From: a bacterium
Lineage (GTDB): Bacteria; UBP15; UBA6099
NCBI GenBank assembly: GCA_029573925.1
Contig: JAKQBV010000348.1
Span: 1 to 10,132 of the forward strand
DNA: 10,132 bases
Reading direction: 5' to 3'
The translations under genes and the position numbers were made by a program. Of this stretch, positions 1-6,969 are shown in pieces; within the stretch, counting starts at the first letter, position 1; every line of letters starts with the position of its first letter. The notes under the pieces were generated by a model, which had not been told where the DNA came from, made no database searches, and saw only the letters and a list, made by a program, of their open reading frames with translations.

Positions 1-177
1 TTTGATGAACTGAAAAAAATCGACCCGCGAGCAAAAATCGTCATTTGCTCCGGATACAGCAAAGACGGGGCGGCGGCGGCTTTGCTCGAAAAAGGCGCTA
101 TCTCGTTTCTGCAAAAACCGTTCGACCTACAGGAATTAAAACAGATATTGTCTCAGGCTCTTAATATCGCGACATGA
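1..177 (+). CDS. C-terminal end of a response-regulator receiver (REC) domain protein, 5' truncated by the window
   Basis: The frame is open from the first base and gives 58 residues before a TGA at 175-177. Visible receiver landmarks are a beta-4 strand ending in the conserved Ser/Thr region (KIVICSGYS), then an alanine-rich helix, then the beta-5 Lys-Pro pair (FLQKPF) and a terminal amphipathic helix (DLQELKQILSQAL). These are the C-terminal third of a CheY-like fold that is phosphorylated on an Asp lying outside the window. The CSGYS...QKPF pattern is common in receiver domains fused to the C-terminus of hybrid histidine kinases, but a stand-alone regulator is equally possible. No output domain follows. 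The next gene on the same strand starts 78 nt later, so a functional link to the binding protein and chemoreceptor is plausible but unproven. Confidence 0.88.
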   Translation, partial: FDELKKIDPRAKIVICSGYSKDGAAAALLEKGAISFLQKPFDLQELKQILSQALNIAT

Positions 178-244
178 ATTTCGTTCGACTTTAATCAGAA
201 CCGTCGGGCGCCCATCAAATATGGCCTTATTCAAAACAAGGTTG

Positions 245-250
245 TATAAT
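245..250 (+). promoter_or_regulatory. Candidate -10 box (TATAAT) for the PhnD-like gene
   Basis: A perfect TATAAT lies at 245-250 and its end is only 5 nt from the first ATG at 256. I see no acceptable -35 hexamer at 15-19 bp spacing and no exact extended -10. There is also no convincing Shine-Dalgarno sequence before either ATG (256 or 262). If the box is used, transcription would begin at about 256-257 and the message would have essentially no leader, favouring ATG 256 or 262 as a leaderless start. A chance match in an AT-rich gap is the alternative. Confidence 0.35.
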
Positions 251-255
251 ACTGA

Positions 256-1131
256 ATGCTTATGAAAACGAGAGCCGTATTTTCTGCGATTGTGATATCT
301 GCGGCGTTGCTAATCTCCGCGCGCGCATCAGCTCAGAATTACATATTCAGCGTGGTTCCATGGGGTTCAGAGGCCGAAATGAAGGCCATGTTTGAGCCGC
401 TTTTAGACTATATCGACTTACAGACAGGCGAAACGTTCGACATCGTGCTTTATCAGTCATACGACGAATTAGTCAGAGAGATATCGTTGGGAAGGGTCCA
501 TTTCGCCTGTCTCAACGCGATTTCTTACTTAAAAGCGCGGCGCGCAAACGCCAATATACGCTACATCGCCACTTCCATCCGCGATTATGAAGGCAAAGAC
601 AGCGACCATTATCTGGGTTATGTGATAACGCACAAGGATTCAGGCATCAAGGATTTTTCAGGACTTAAGAACAAGGTCTTCGCTTTCGTGGATCAGACTT
701 CGAGTTCCGGATATAAAATGCCTGTGGCATATATGAGGGAACAAGGACTGGAACCAAAGACATTTTTCAAAAAATACTTTTATCTGGGCGACCACGACGA
801 GGTGGCAAAGGCCGTGAAGAACAGGGTCGTGGACGGCGGAGCCACATGGGAGACCAGCTACAGGATAAATAAGAAGCGGTACGGAGATGTCTATAGAATA
901 ATCCACACTACGCCGCCGATTCCGAACGACGCATGGGTGGTGTCCAACAGGCTTCCGAAAAGGATTTCGGACAAGTTGAAAGAAGTTCTGTTATCGTTGG
1001 ACAGGAACGCCACGACGCCGCTCGGCGCGCCGGTGCTCAATCCGTCCACAGGCATCCCGGAAGTCGGTTTTGCCGAACGCGATCCGGGTTTTTACGAGCA
1101 GGCCGCGTCCGTGCTTCTATTTAAAGAATGA
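256..1131 (+). CDS. Secreted PhnD-like periplasmic solute-binding protein
   Basis: The 291-residue product resembles the phosphate/phosphonate ABC transporter substrate-binding family typified by PhnD (PF12974 type). Residues 1-26 form a Sec signal peptide with a basic start, a hydrophobic core and an ASA|QN cleavage site. The mature part shows the family pattern: an early SVVPWGSEAEM strand-loop, Y(L)KARRANANI after the 'GRVHFACLNA' strand, I-KDFSGLKNKVFAF leading to the ligand-loop region DQTSSSGYKMP (about 146-156), a GDHD-EVAKAV segment (178-187), and VDGGATWET (192-200) where the family usually has G-x-V-D-A-G. No permease or ATPase gene is adjacent, so transport is not indicated. Its partner appears to be the chemoreceptor 89 nt downstream, which suggests a sensory role. 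The ligand is unknown. The start is either 256 or 262 (Met3); both keep the signal peptide, and neither has a clear ribosome-binding site. Confidence 0.87.
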   Translation: MLMKTRAVFSAIVISAALLISARASAQNYIFSVVPWGSEAEMKAMFEPLLDYIDLQTGETFDIVLYQSYDELVREISLGRVHFACLNAISYLKARRANANIRYIATSIRDYEGKDSDHYLGYVITHKDSGIKDFSGLKNKVFAFVDQTSSSGYKMPVAYMREQGLEPKTFFKKYFYLGDHDEVAKAVKNRVVDGGATWETSYRINKKRYGDVYRIIHTTPPIPNDAWVVSNRLPKRISDKLKEVLLSLDRNATTPLGAPVLNPSTGIPEVGFAERDPGFYEQAASVLLFKE

Positions 1132-1144
1132 CATATTGAATATG

Positions 1145-1169
1145 GTCGTCCGGCGCATGGCCGGATGAT
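1145..1169 (+). other. Stem-loop between the binding-protein and chemoreceptor genes
   Basis: A hairpin of about 10 bp including G-U pairs has the core TCCGGC (1149-1154), loop GCATG and GCCGGA (1160-1165), flanked by four more pairs. It is not followed by a T-run, so it is not a standard intrinsic terminator. It could protect the 3' end of the upstream message, attenuate read-through or mark an RNA-processing site, allowing unequal expression of a cotranscribed binding protein and receptor. The role is inference only. Confidence 0.4.
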
Positions 1170-1220
1170 AGAGCGTCAAGAGCCGTTAAATAAAATTGCT
1201 CCGGCAGAGGTGCCAGCCAG

Positions 1221-3824
1221 ATGAATATCAGCGCCAGAGTGTTCAGGTCCTCAATTATCCCGCCGGTGGCCATCGCGGCCGCCTCTCTGTTCATCGTCAT
1301 TGTTTTTTTCTGGATGAATCAGAGCACGATTCAGCGGGAGAACAGGATAAAGGCGTCGAGCGCCAAGTCGAACTATGAGGATTTGAAGCGCGGCTCCATG
1401 GCGTTCGCGACGATGATATCTTCTTACAACGATGTGCGACTAGGCGTGGACGACAGCCGCCGCCACCTCGTTTTGGGCGTTATAACCCCGCTATTCAAAA
1501 ATATGAACGTGGACATAATAACCGTGCACGAGCGGGACGGATTTGTGATAGCAAAGGGTCACGCGCCGGACGTGTTCGCCGAACAGGAAGGCGGAGTCGA
1601 TTATGTGGCAGCGGCCCTTTCCGGCAAGTCGTCTCAATCAATTACGGCGGTTGACGGGAAACCGGCTCTGATTAGCACGTCTCCTGTCGTCTTCAACAAC
1701 AATAACGTCGGCGCGGTAACGGTCGGCTATTTTTTAGACAACAACTTCGCCAAAAGGCTGTCTTCTCTCATCGGCGCTGAAATAATGATAACGCGTAACG
1801 GCGAAGTCATAGCGTCTTCTCTTGCGGATAAGGCAGTCAAAAGAAAAAAGAAAGCCGGAGTCCCGGAAAAGATAGAAAAAGCCAGAAAAAAGATTCGATT
1901 CGTAGGCAAGCGGCTGGACCTCTCGCATGTCGAGTTGCAAAAGACGGACGAGGAAACCATTTCGCTGATAATAGCGACGGACAACAACGCTGTGCGCCGA
2001 GCGCTGGTTCTGATATTTTTCGCGTGTGTCGGATTCACGGGTCTGATGCTGGCGGCGGTGTACACGCGCGCGAGGAAGTTCACGGAGGAATTGACAGCTC
2101 CGATAATCAAAATGGCGCAGAGCGCCGACCGTGTCGCGTCGGGACACTTGGATGTCGAGCCTTTGCCGGTGGATTCCAAGGATGAAGTTGGCCGCCTGAC
2201 ACACGCCTTCAACGTTATGGTGTCCAACTTGCGCCTGATGGTGGACAAAGACAAGAAACAGCGCGCGTATCTGGAGTCCCAAGTGGCTAAGCTTACGACC
2301 ACCATCGACGCCGCCGCCAAAGGGGATTTCACTGCGCGTTTCGTATGCTCGGATGACGACGCTGAGTTCACCGCCATCGCCAACTCGCTCAACCAGATGA
2401 TTTCCGACCTCGACGCGATGATAGCCCGCGATAACTCCCAAAGATTGTATCTGGAGCAGAAAGTCACCGAACTGCTTGAAATTATCAACGCGGCAGCGCA
2501 GGGCGATTTCACGAAGGTTTATTCCGGGGACGACAAAGATGAAATCGGCAGGCTGGGCGTCGCCCTCTCTGAAATGATAGTCGACCTGCAAAGCATGATA
2601 GAGATGAACAAATCGAGAAGGAGCTATCTCGAAGGTGAAGTCTCCCAGCTTTTGAAAGTTATTGAAGCCGCGTCCGAAGGGGATTTCACGGTGGTGTTCG
2701 AGACGCGCAGATCGGACGAAATCAGCAGGGTCGGACGCGCGTTGAATCAGATGACATCCGACCTCAAGGTGAAGATAGAACAGATCGAGGCGATGAAGCA
2801 GAACGACTCCGAGCAGAAGGAGACGCTCGAAAGGCAGGTTCGCGAGATTCTCGTCACGGTGGCGCAGGCGACGGACGGCGACCTTTCGGTTCAACTGCCC
2901 GTCAGGAGCGACGAACAGGGCATAATCGCGGACCTCAAGAAGAATCTTAACCACATGTTCAAGAGGCTGAGGCTTCTCGTGTCGAAGGTCCGCGAAAGCT
3001 CCGCCTCCGTCGACAGCACGTGCGCGAACATCAGGGTTATTACAGAGCAGCTTCAGGAAGGCGCTTTGAGACAGGCGGAATCCATAAGAAAGACTTCGCG
3101 TTTCGTTGACGATATAGCGGCTTCGGTGGTGGCGGTGGTGACCCGCTCCAAAGATATGCTGAGCCTCTCGGAACGGACCAACGAGGACGCCGCCTCCGGA
3201 GGCGACACCACGCGCAAGGCCGTTGCCGGTATGCGTCAGGTCGGCGAGGCGATGGAGGAAATCAATTCGGTCATGCAGGACCTAGAAGTGAGCGCGGACG
3301 AAATCGATGAGATTGTCAAAGCCATCGACGAGATTTCCGACCAGACCAACCTACTCTCACTTAACGCTTCCATCGAGGCTGCGCGCGCGGGAGATTACGG
3401 ACGAGGCTTCTCGGTGGTCGCAAAGGAAATCAGCTCGCTGGCAGTGAAAAGCGTCGAGTCCACGCGTGAAATCACCGCTATCGTCAGGCGAATACAGGAG
3501 CGCGTCAAGAAAGCGAACGAATCGACCGACCGGGCGAGAAACAGGGTTGTCGAAGGAAGCGCATTGTCCGACAGAGCCGGATTGGCGCTCGACAAAATCC
3601 TCGAATCCATCAACGGGGTCACTGTTCTTATAAAACAGACCACTGAATCAATCGAACAGCGCAGAGGCGAGATAAAGCAAGTCGAATCTTCGATGAAGGA
3701 CATACTGACGTTTTCGGAGGAGACTTCCAACTTGGCGGCCAACGCGGCGGACGCCGTTCAAACCCTCAAAAACCTTTCCGCCGAACTCGACAACTTGGTG
3801 AAGAAACTCCAAACCGGCAACTAA
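1221..3824 (+). CDS. Methyl-accepting chemotaxis protein with Cache-like sensor and five HAMP units
   Basis: This 867-residue inner-membrane chemoreceptor would signal to CheA/CheW. Order of parts: TM1 at about 11-31; periplasmic domain about 33-257 with Cache-type features (VDIITVHERDGFVIAKGHAP at about 97-116, then AALSGK and SPVV...VGAVTVGYFLD), closest by eye to dCache_3; TM2 at 261-281; HAMP 1 with Pro294 and DEVGRL from 321; four more HAMP-like units to about 585; then the MCP signalling domain with hairpin tip QTNLLSLNASIEAARAGD starting at Gln708, followed by GRGFSVVAKEI. The tip is close to consensus, so CheA/CheW coupling is expected. There is no C-terminal NWETF-like CheR-docking pentapeptide; the protein ends KKLQTGN. 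Start 1221 is preceded by AGAGGTG at 1206-1212 with 8 nt spacing, a good ribosome-binding site. The upstream PhnD-like gene suggests a binding-protein-assisted receptor. Confidence 0.96.
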   Translation: MNISARVFRSSIIPPVAIAAASLFIVIVFFWMNQSTIQRENRIKASSAKSNYEDLKRGSMAFATMISSYNDVRLGVDDSRRHLVLGVITPLFKNMNVDIITVHERDGFVIAKGHAPDVFAEQEGGVDYVAAALSGKSSQSITAVDGKPALISTSPVVFNNNNVGAVTVGYFLDNNFAKRLSSLIGAEIMITRNGEVIASSLADKAVKRKKKAGVPEKIEKARKKIRFVGKRLDLSHVELQKTDEETISLIIATDNNAVRRALVLIFFACVGFTGLMLAAVYTRARKFTEELTAPIIKMAQSADRVASGHLDVEPLPVDSKDEVGRLTHAFNVMVSNLRLMVDKDKKQRAYLESQVAKLTTTIDAAAKGDFTARFVCSDDDAEFTAIANSLNQMISDLDAMIARDNSQRLYLEQKVTELLEIINAAAQGDFTKVYSGDDKDEIGRLGVALSEMIVDLQSMIEMNKSRRSYLEGEVSQLLKVIEAASEGDFTVVFETRRSDEISRVGRALNQMTSDLKVKIEQIEAMKQNDSEQKETLERQVREILVTVAQATDGDLSVQLPVRSDEQGIIADLKKNLNHMFKRLRLLVSKVRESSASVDSTCANIRVITEQLQEGALRQAESIRKTSRFVDDIAASVVAVVTRSKDMLSLSERTNEDAASGGDTTRKAVAGMRQVGEAMEEINSVMQDLEVSADEIDEIVKAIDEISDQTNLLSLNASIEAARAGDYGRGFSVVAKEISSLAVKSVESTREITAIVRRIQERVKKANESTDRARNRVVEGSALSDRAGLALDKILESINGVTVLIKQTTESIEQRRGEIKQVESSMKDILTFSEETSNLAANAADAVQTLKNLSAELDNLVKKLQTGN
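2064..2975 (+). repeat. Tandem HAMP array inside the chemoreceptor gene (five units, about 60 codons each)
   Basis: The internal protein repeat is visible from equivalent glycines of the G-[DH]-[FL] motif at residues 308, 368, 428, 487 and 553, giving steps of 60, 60, 59 and 66. Units 2-4 open with YLE (350, 410, 469) and unit 5 with TLE (535). Each then carries an AA-x-GDFT-like segment, an acidic patch, LN-M and DL-MI. Unit 1 is the membrane-proximal HAMP. Units 2-4 are much closer to each other than to units 1 and 5, as expected from internal duplication. Poly-HAMP arrays are known in bacterial receptors; boundaries here are estimates by eye. Confidence 0.85.
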
Positions 3825-3872
3825 AGTTATCTTGATTGGTTTGCCGATTTTATTTGACGACGCCGGAATTAT

Positions 3873-5066
3873 TCAACCGTCGCCTTTGTAGGCTTCGCCG
3901 GGTTTCTTGATTGAAAAAGCGCACGCTGCCATGCACACAAGCATGGCGGATGCGAAGAGCAAACCGATTCTGATGCTGCCTGTTCTCTGGGCCACTTCCC
4001 CTACCCCGTAGTTAAAGAGCACGTTTCCAAGTCCTGAGAAACCTATGACAATGCCGCTTATCATGCCGAGCCTGTCAGGGAACCTGTTGCCGCCGATTGC
4101 CACGGAGGTGGCGAATATGCCGGAGAAGAAAAGTCCTGTGAGGCCAATGAAAAAACCGGCGGCGAGGGGGCTTCTCACTAAGAACGCGGTCACTGCCGAC
4201 GCAGCGGACAACGCGGTCACTACTCTCAACAATATGTAGTCGGGAACCACCTTTCCCGCGAAGGTCGCAACGAGCCTGCCGATGGTCATGGTGAACCAGA
4301 AGAATGAGAGAACGAAGCTGGGTGTAACCAGTATTCCTATGACGGGAGCGGCGGCGGATTTAAATTGAAGCTCCTGTTCGAAATATCTGACGACCCAAGT
4401 GTTGATGCCCATCTCGCCGCCGACGTAAAAAGCGACGACGCCTCCGACGAGCAGCACGGTCGGTTTTTTTATCATGCCGAACACGTCGCCGAGTTTCACC
4501 GCCTGCCCCGCTTCGGCTTCGGGGTACTTCTGCGCGGCGACGACAAGAGCCATCGCGAATGAGAAAGCGCCAATCATTTGATAGAGAGGCCGCCACGACA
4601 TGCCTGTTTCAAGCAGATAGCCAGCTATCATCGGCCATGTGAAAGCTCCCACGCCGAAAAAAACGTGCAACAGATTGAGAGAGTACACTCGCGTGTCTTT
4701 GTGAATGGCGGAAACAAGCGCGTTGACTGAGCTTTCCACCGCGCCGCCGCCGACTCCCATGATAAACATTACAATAAATAGAGCCGTGAGCGACCGGGAC
4801 AGGCCGAACGCGACCAGCATCGCGCCTAGCAATGAGACTCCGGCGACCATAACCGGCTTAAGACCTATGCGGTCGATGAGATACCCCGCATAGAGGGTTG
4901 TGACGATGAATCCTATGAAATGAACTGAAACGAGCGCCCCCATAGCGCGCTCGCCCGCGTGGAAATCCGCGTCTATCCCGGCGTTGCACGGACCGATTAT
5001 GGTGACGGCGAACGCGTATGACATCAAATAAAAATAGCTGGTAAAAGTGAGGGCCTTGATATTCAA
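3873..5066 (-). CDS. Major facilitator superfamily transporter, fucose-permease (FHS)-like
   Basis: The 397-residue, very hydrophobic protein has about 12 predicted membrane helices, the usual MFS length. Motif A between helices 2 and 3 is GYLIDRIGLKPVM (61-73). The segments GVGGGAVESSVNAL (104-117), NLLHVFFGVGAFTWP (131-145) and YVGGEMGINTWVVRYF (214-229) match the pattern of the fucose/glucose:H+ symporter (FHS) branch, so proton-coupled sugar uptake is the best guess; the substrate is not determinable. The start codon is TTG (5066-5064), preceded by GGAGG at 5071-5075 with a short 4-nt spacer; the next in-frame Met (residue 15) would remove most of helix 1. The gene lies 67 nt downstream of the HEAGH gene on the same strand and converges with the chemoreceptor gene 48 nt away. 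Confidence 0.92.
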   Translation of the reverse strand: MNIKALTFTSYFYLMSYAFAVTIIGPCNAGIDADFHAGERAMGALVSVHFIGFIVTTLYAGYLIDRIGLKPVMVAGVSLLGAMLVAFGLSRSLTALFIVMFIMGVGGGAVESSVNALVSAIHKDTRVYSLNLLHVFFGVGAFTWPMIAGYLLETGMSWRPLYQMIGAFSFAMALVVAAQKYPEAEAGQAVKLGDVFGMIKKPTVLLVGGVVAFYVGGEMGINTWVVRYFEQELQFKSAAAPVIGILVTPSFVLSFFWFTMTIGRLVATFAGKVVPDYILLRVVTALSAASAVTAFLVRSPLAAGFFIGLTGLFFSGIFATSVAIGGNRFPDRLGMISGIVIGFSGLGNVLFNYGVGEVAQRTGSIRIGLLFASAMLVCMAACAFSIKKPGEAYKGDG

Positions 5067-5070
5067 ATAT

Positions 5071-5099
5071 CCTCCGGCGGCGCCGCGAGCCGCGCCGCC
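5071..5099 (-). promoter_or_regulatory. GC-rich hairpin abutting the Shine-Dalgarno site of the MFS gene
   Basis: On the - strand a perfect 8-bp stem (GGCGGCGC / GCGCCGCC, plus-strand 5076-5083 and 5092-5099, 8-nt loop) ends exactly at the GGAGG ribosome-binding site (5071-5075) of the transporter gene. There is no T-run after it, so it is unlikely to stop transcription. A stable stem immediately 5' of the binding site could modulate ribosome access or stabilise a processed message. Function is inferred; the hairpin and its position are seen directly. Confidence 0.5.
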
Positions 5100-5133
5100 C
5101 TATGCGCCTCCGACGGATTTCAGACTTCGGATT

Positions 5134-6399
5134 TCATCGGGTCAGGCACACAATAACAGGAATAAGTTTGGCTATGCGCGAGTAAATTCGCAACTTTTTT
5201 TTTTCAGGATGGTAAAACCTGTATGCGTCCAGAGCGGCGGGCGCGGCGACCATAGCGTTCACTTGCCATCTGTCCAGCCCTGAACTCTTCTGCAACAACA
5301 GCAAATCGCTGTTAGGGTCCGAGTAGCCGTGCGCTATATAGAACACGGGCAGAACGACATTTATAAAGAAAACGCCTTTGGCAAACGGATCGTCATGCTC
5401 TATAAGGTCTGGCCGCCGCGTAAGGATCATCTCGTTGGCGAAATTCTGGAACATTACGCCGGAATACGAGAGCAGAGAGTGATCCCGCGCGCCGTTCGAT
5501 ATCGGAGCGCCGTTCTCGTCAGCGTATTCAAGTCCAGCCGAAGTCTCGAACACGTCGAAGTCGTAAACGACGTCCGGCAGCAGCGGCAGGAGCATGTCTT
5601 TGCCTGTTCTATGCGAGAACAGAAGAGATGCGAAAAGCGAAAGCTCAGGGCCTGCGATGAATGTGCGGGAATCGTTTCCCTTGAACCGCGCGTTGTGTCC
5701 GGTCAACGCGGCGCCGGCGAAATGTCCCGCTTCATGAATCGCGATTCCCGCGAACCCTCCCGCCGCAAACAACCAGACATCGCCATCTTTAGTGAGCAGA
5801 TCGCTTGGCGGAGACGCGGGCCTGTTTATGTTTTTTCTATTTTCGATCCAGTCTGATTCGACGATGAATTCCGATGCCAATTCAAAAGCCGCAAACTCAA
5901 AGGCTCGTTTTTTTGTTCCTTCCGCGCGCCGCCATGCCGAATATATCTCGCTCGGATTGTTTTCGTATTCCGATTCTTTGTTGAAAAAATATTGGCCGCC
6001 TGAGACCGCTTCAAGACGGGCTGAAACTGTCACTGAGTTGACGTAAGCGGATGAAATGCCCCCAGCCAGCAAAGCTCCCTTCGGGTTGATTTTCTTTTTG
6101 GTCTTATAGTTTTCGATGGTGTAAATGAATTCAACGACATCTCGTTCAGAGAGTGGCGCGGAATCAGAGGCGAAGGCAGTTTCACAACCGTTCAGCCTCA
6201 GGATTTCAGATAGGGCGGCTTGAGCGGCAGACCCGAAACCGGAGCCGGCCTCGTCATTGACCCTAACGACGCAAGTTCTTTTACCTTGAGCCGCTGAACC
6301 GTCTATGTCGTTTTGAGCGCATACGGCGAAACTCGCGGCAAACACGGCAAATGACACTGAGAAGAAAATTGAAGTTAAGGCGCGGCGCGCGGTTTTCAA
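5134..6399 (-). CDS. Secreted or membrane protein of two parts with an HEAGH metallopeptidase-like motif
   Basis: I do not recognise this 421-residue protein as a named family. Residues 1-28 look like a Sec signal peptide (cleavage about AVCA|QN; no proper lipobox). Residues about 38-185 form an alpha/beta region (KRTCVVRVND..., then repeated strands such as SVTVSARLEAVSGGQYF, and an alanine-rich helix) reminiscent by pattern of CsgG/LpoB-type envelope domains. Residues 205-235 are a hydrophobic stretch containing HEAGH (222-226) followed by GAALTGH, the arrangement seen in membrane metallopeptidases of the M50 type. No clear third metal ligand or NxxPxxxLDG motif was found; QNFANE (318-323) and HGYSDPNSD (357-364) are candidates. 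Hydrophobic segments occur again at 343-356 and 408-418. The start is TTG at 6399-6397, overlapping the upstream stop (TTGA), which implies translational coupling. A run of ten A residues encodes KKK near residue 400. Peptidase activity is unproven. Confidence 0.7.
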   Translation of the reverse strand: MKTARRALTSIFFSVSFAVFAASFAVCAQNDIDGSAAQGKRTCVVRVNDEAGSGFGSAAQAALSEILRLNGCETAFASDSAPLSERDVVEFIYTIENYKTKKKINPKGALLAGGISSAYVNSVTVSARLEAVSGGQYFFNKESEYENNPSEIYSAWRRAEGTKKRAFEFAAFELASEFIVESDWIENRKNINRPASPPSDLLTKDGDVWLFAAGGFAGIAIHEAGHFAGAALTGHNARFKGNDSRTFIAGPELSLFASLLFSHRTGKDMLLPLLPDVVYDFDVFETSAGLEYADENGAPISNGARDHSLLSYSGVMFQNFANEMILTRRPDLIEHDDPFAKGVFFINVVLPVFYIAHGYSDPNSDLLLLQKSSGLDRWQVNAMVAAPAALDAYRFYHPEKKKLRIYSRIAKLIPVIVCLTR

Positions 6400-6887
6400 A
6401 GCGATAGTTCCAGTTTTTCCCTGATGACGCGCGCTATGGTTTCGACGAGTTTAATTTCGTTTATAAGGTTTTCTTTTGGAGTGGAATCATCGTTGACGTC
6501 GCGCTCGAAGCGGTCTAGAGCCGCGCGCAGTCTTTCGAGCGTGTCGATTCCTATCTCAATCTCAATCTCGTCTGCGTTCTTGAGTTTGTCGATTTCATGC
6601 TCCTCGACGCGTTTCTGGCGGGAGAAGACGATTATCTCGTCGGCGACGCATGCGGGAATGGTTTTGAATTCGCATTTGGAATCGATTTCATCTGGAGCGA
6701 TCATGGGCGTGTCGCCATGATCCAGAAAGAAGACTTCGATGAGGCGCATCTTCATGCGGATTCTGTCGTCGTTGACGCCGGCTAGAGTGTAGGTGGAATA
6801 ACATTCGCCCATGCATTCGAACACTTTGTCGCGGGTGGGGTAAGGCGTTTCATAATTGCAGAACGGGCATTTGACACTTTCGGGCAT
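6396..6887 (-). CDS. Small Cys-rich zinc-ribbon-like protein of unknown function
   Basis: With the start at 6887 the product is 163 residues. It opens MPESVKCPFCNYETPY and carries C7-x2-C10 and C25-x3-C29 (ECMGEC), a probable zinc ribbon, plus Cys72 and Cys80. The C-terminal half (about 90-160) is highly charged and helical, likely coiled coil (EEHEIDKLKNADEIEIEIG... ETIARVIREKLEL). There is no signal peptide or membrane segment, so it should be cytoplasmic. A longer frame opens at ATG 6971, but that ATG lies inside the promoter's -10 box and has no ribosome-binding site, whereas ATG 6887 has a strong GGAGGTG. The stop overlaps the next gene's TTG start by 4 nt. Function is not recognised; nucleic-acid or protein binding would be usual for such a ribbon. 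Confidence 0.72.
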   Translation of the reverse strand: MPESVKCPFCNYETPYPTRDKVFECMGECYSTYTLAGVNDDRIRMKMRLIEVFFLDHGDTPMIAPDEIDSKCEFKTIPACVADEIIVFSRQKRVEEHEIDKLKNADEIEIEIGIDTLERLRAALDRFERDVNDDSTPKENLINEIKLVETIARVIREKLELSL

Positions 6888-6896
6888 CAGCCGCCA

Positions 6897-6901
6897 CCTC
6901 C
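6897..6901 (-). promoter_or_regulatory. Shine-Dalgarno GGAGG that decides the start of the zinc-ribbon gene
   Basis: The - strand reads GGAGGTGGCGGCTG directly before ATG 6887-6885, giving GGAGG with a 9-nt spacer. This is the strongest ribosome-binding site in the window and favours the 163-residue product over a 191-residue one starting at 6971. Confidence 0.75.
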
Positions 6902-6969
6902 AAGAATAGAGAGAGTCGCTCCCGCGAAAGAGACGCGCGATGCTCGCCGCGCGCTCGGTCGTCAGCGTC

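Noticed and set aside
178..255. Possible terminator or regulatory site between the receiver gene and the PhnD-like gene
   Set aside because: Only an 8-bp self-complementary GGGCGCCC without loop or T-run is present; no hairpin of terminator type could be drawn.
1727..2954. Two long open frames on the - strand (1734-2954 and 1727-2512) opposite the chemoreceptor
   Set aside because: They lie antisense to the HAMP array, whose repeated GC-biased codons keep the opposite frames open. The translations are low in recognisable motifs, and no ribosome-binding site or promoter supports them.
3815..3846. CGGCAA ... TTGCCG inverted repeat followed by ATTTTATTT as a terminator for the chemoreceptor gene
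   Set aside because: The stem is only 6 bp with a 20-nt loop and overlaps the last codons. It is too weak to call, although some transcription end is expected between these convergent genes.
5329..5856. 175-codon open frame on the + strand within the HEAGH gene region
   Set aside because: It is antisense to a gene with a signal peptide, a coupled start and a coherent domain structure. The translation is Arg-rich and resembles no family.
6931..6956. CGCGCG...CGCGCG stem in the zinc-ribbon leader as a riboswitch
   Set aside because: A single 6-bp low-complexity stem in a leader of about 75 nt shows no conserved riboswitch core. It is noted under the promoter but not called as a separate element.
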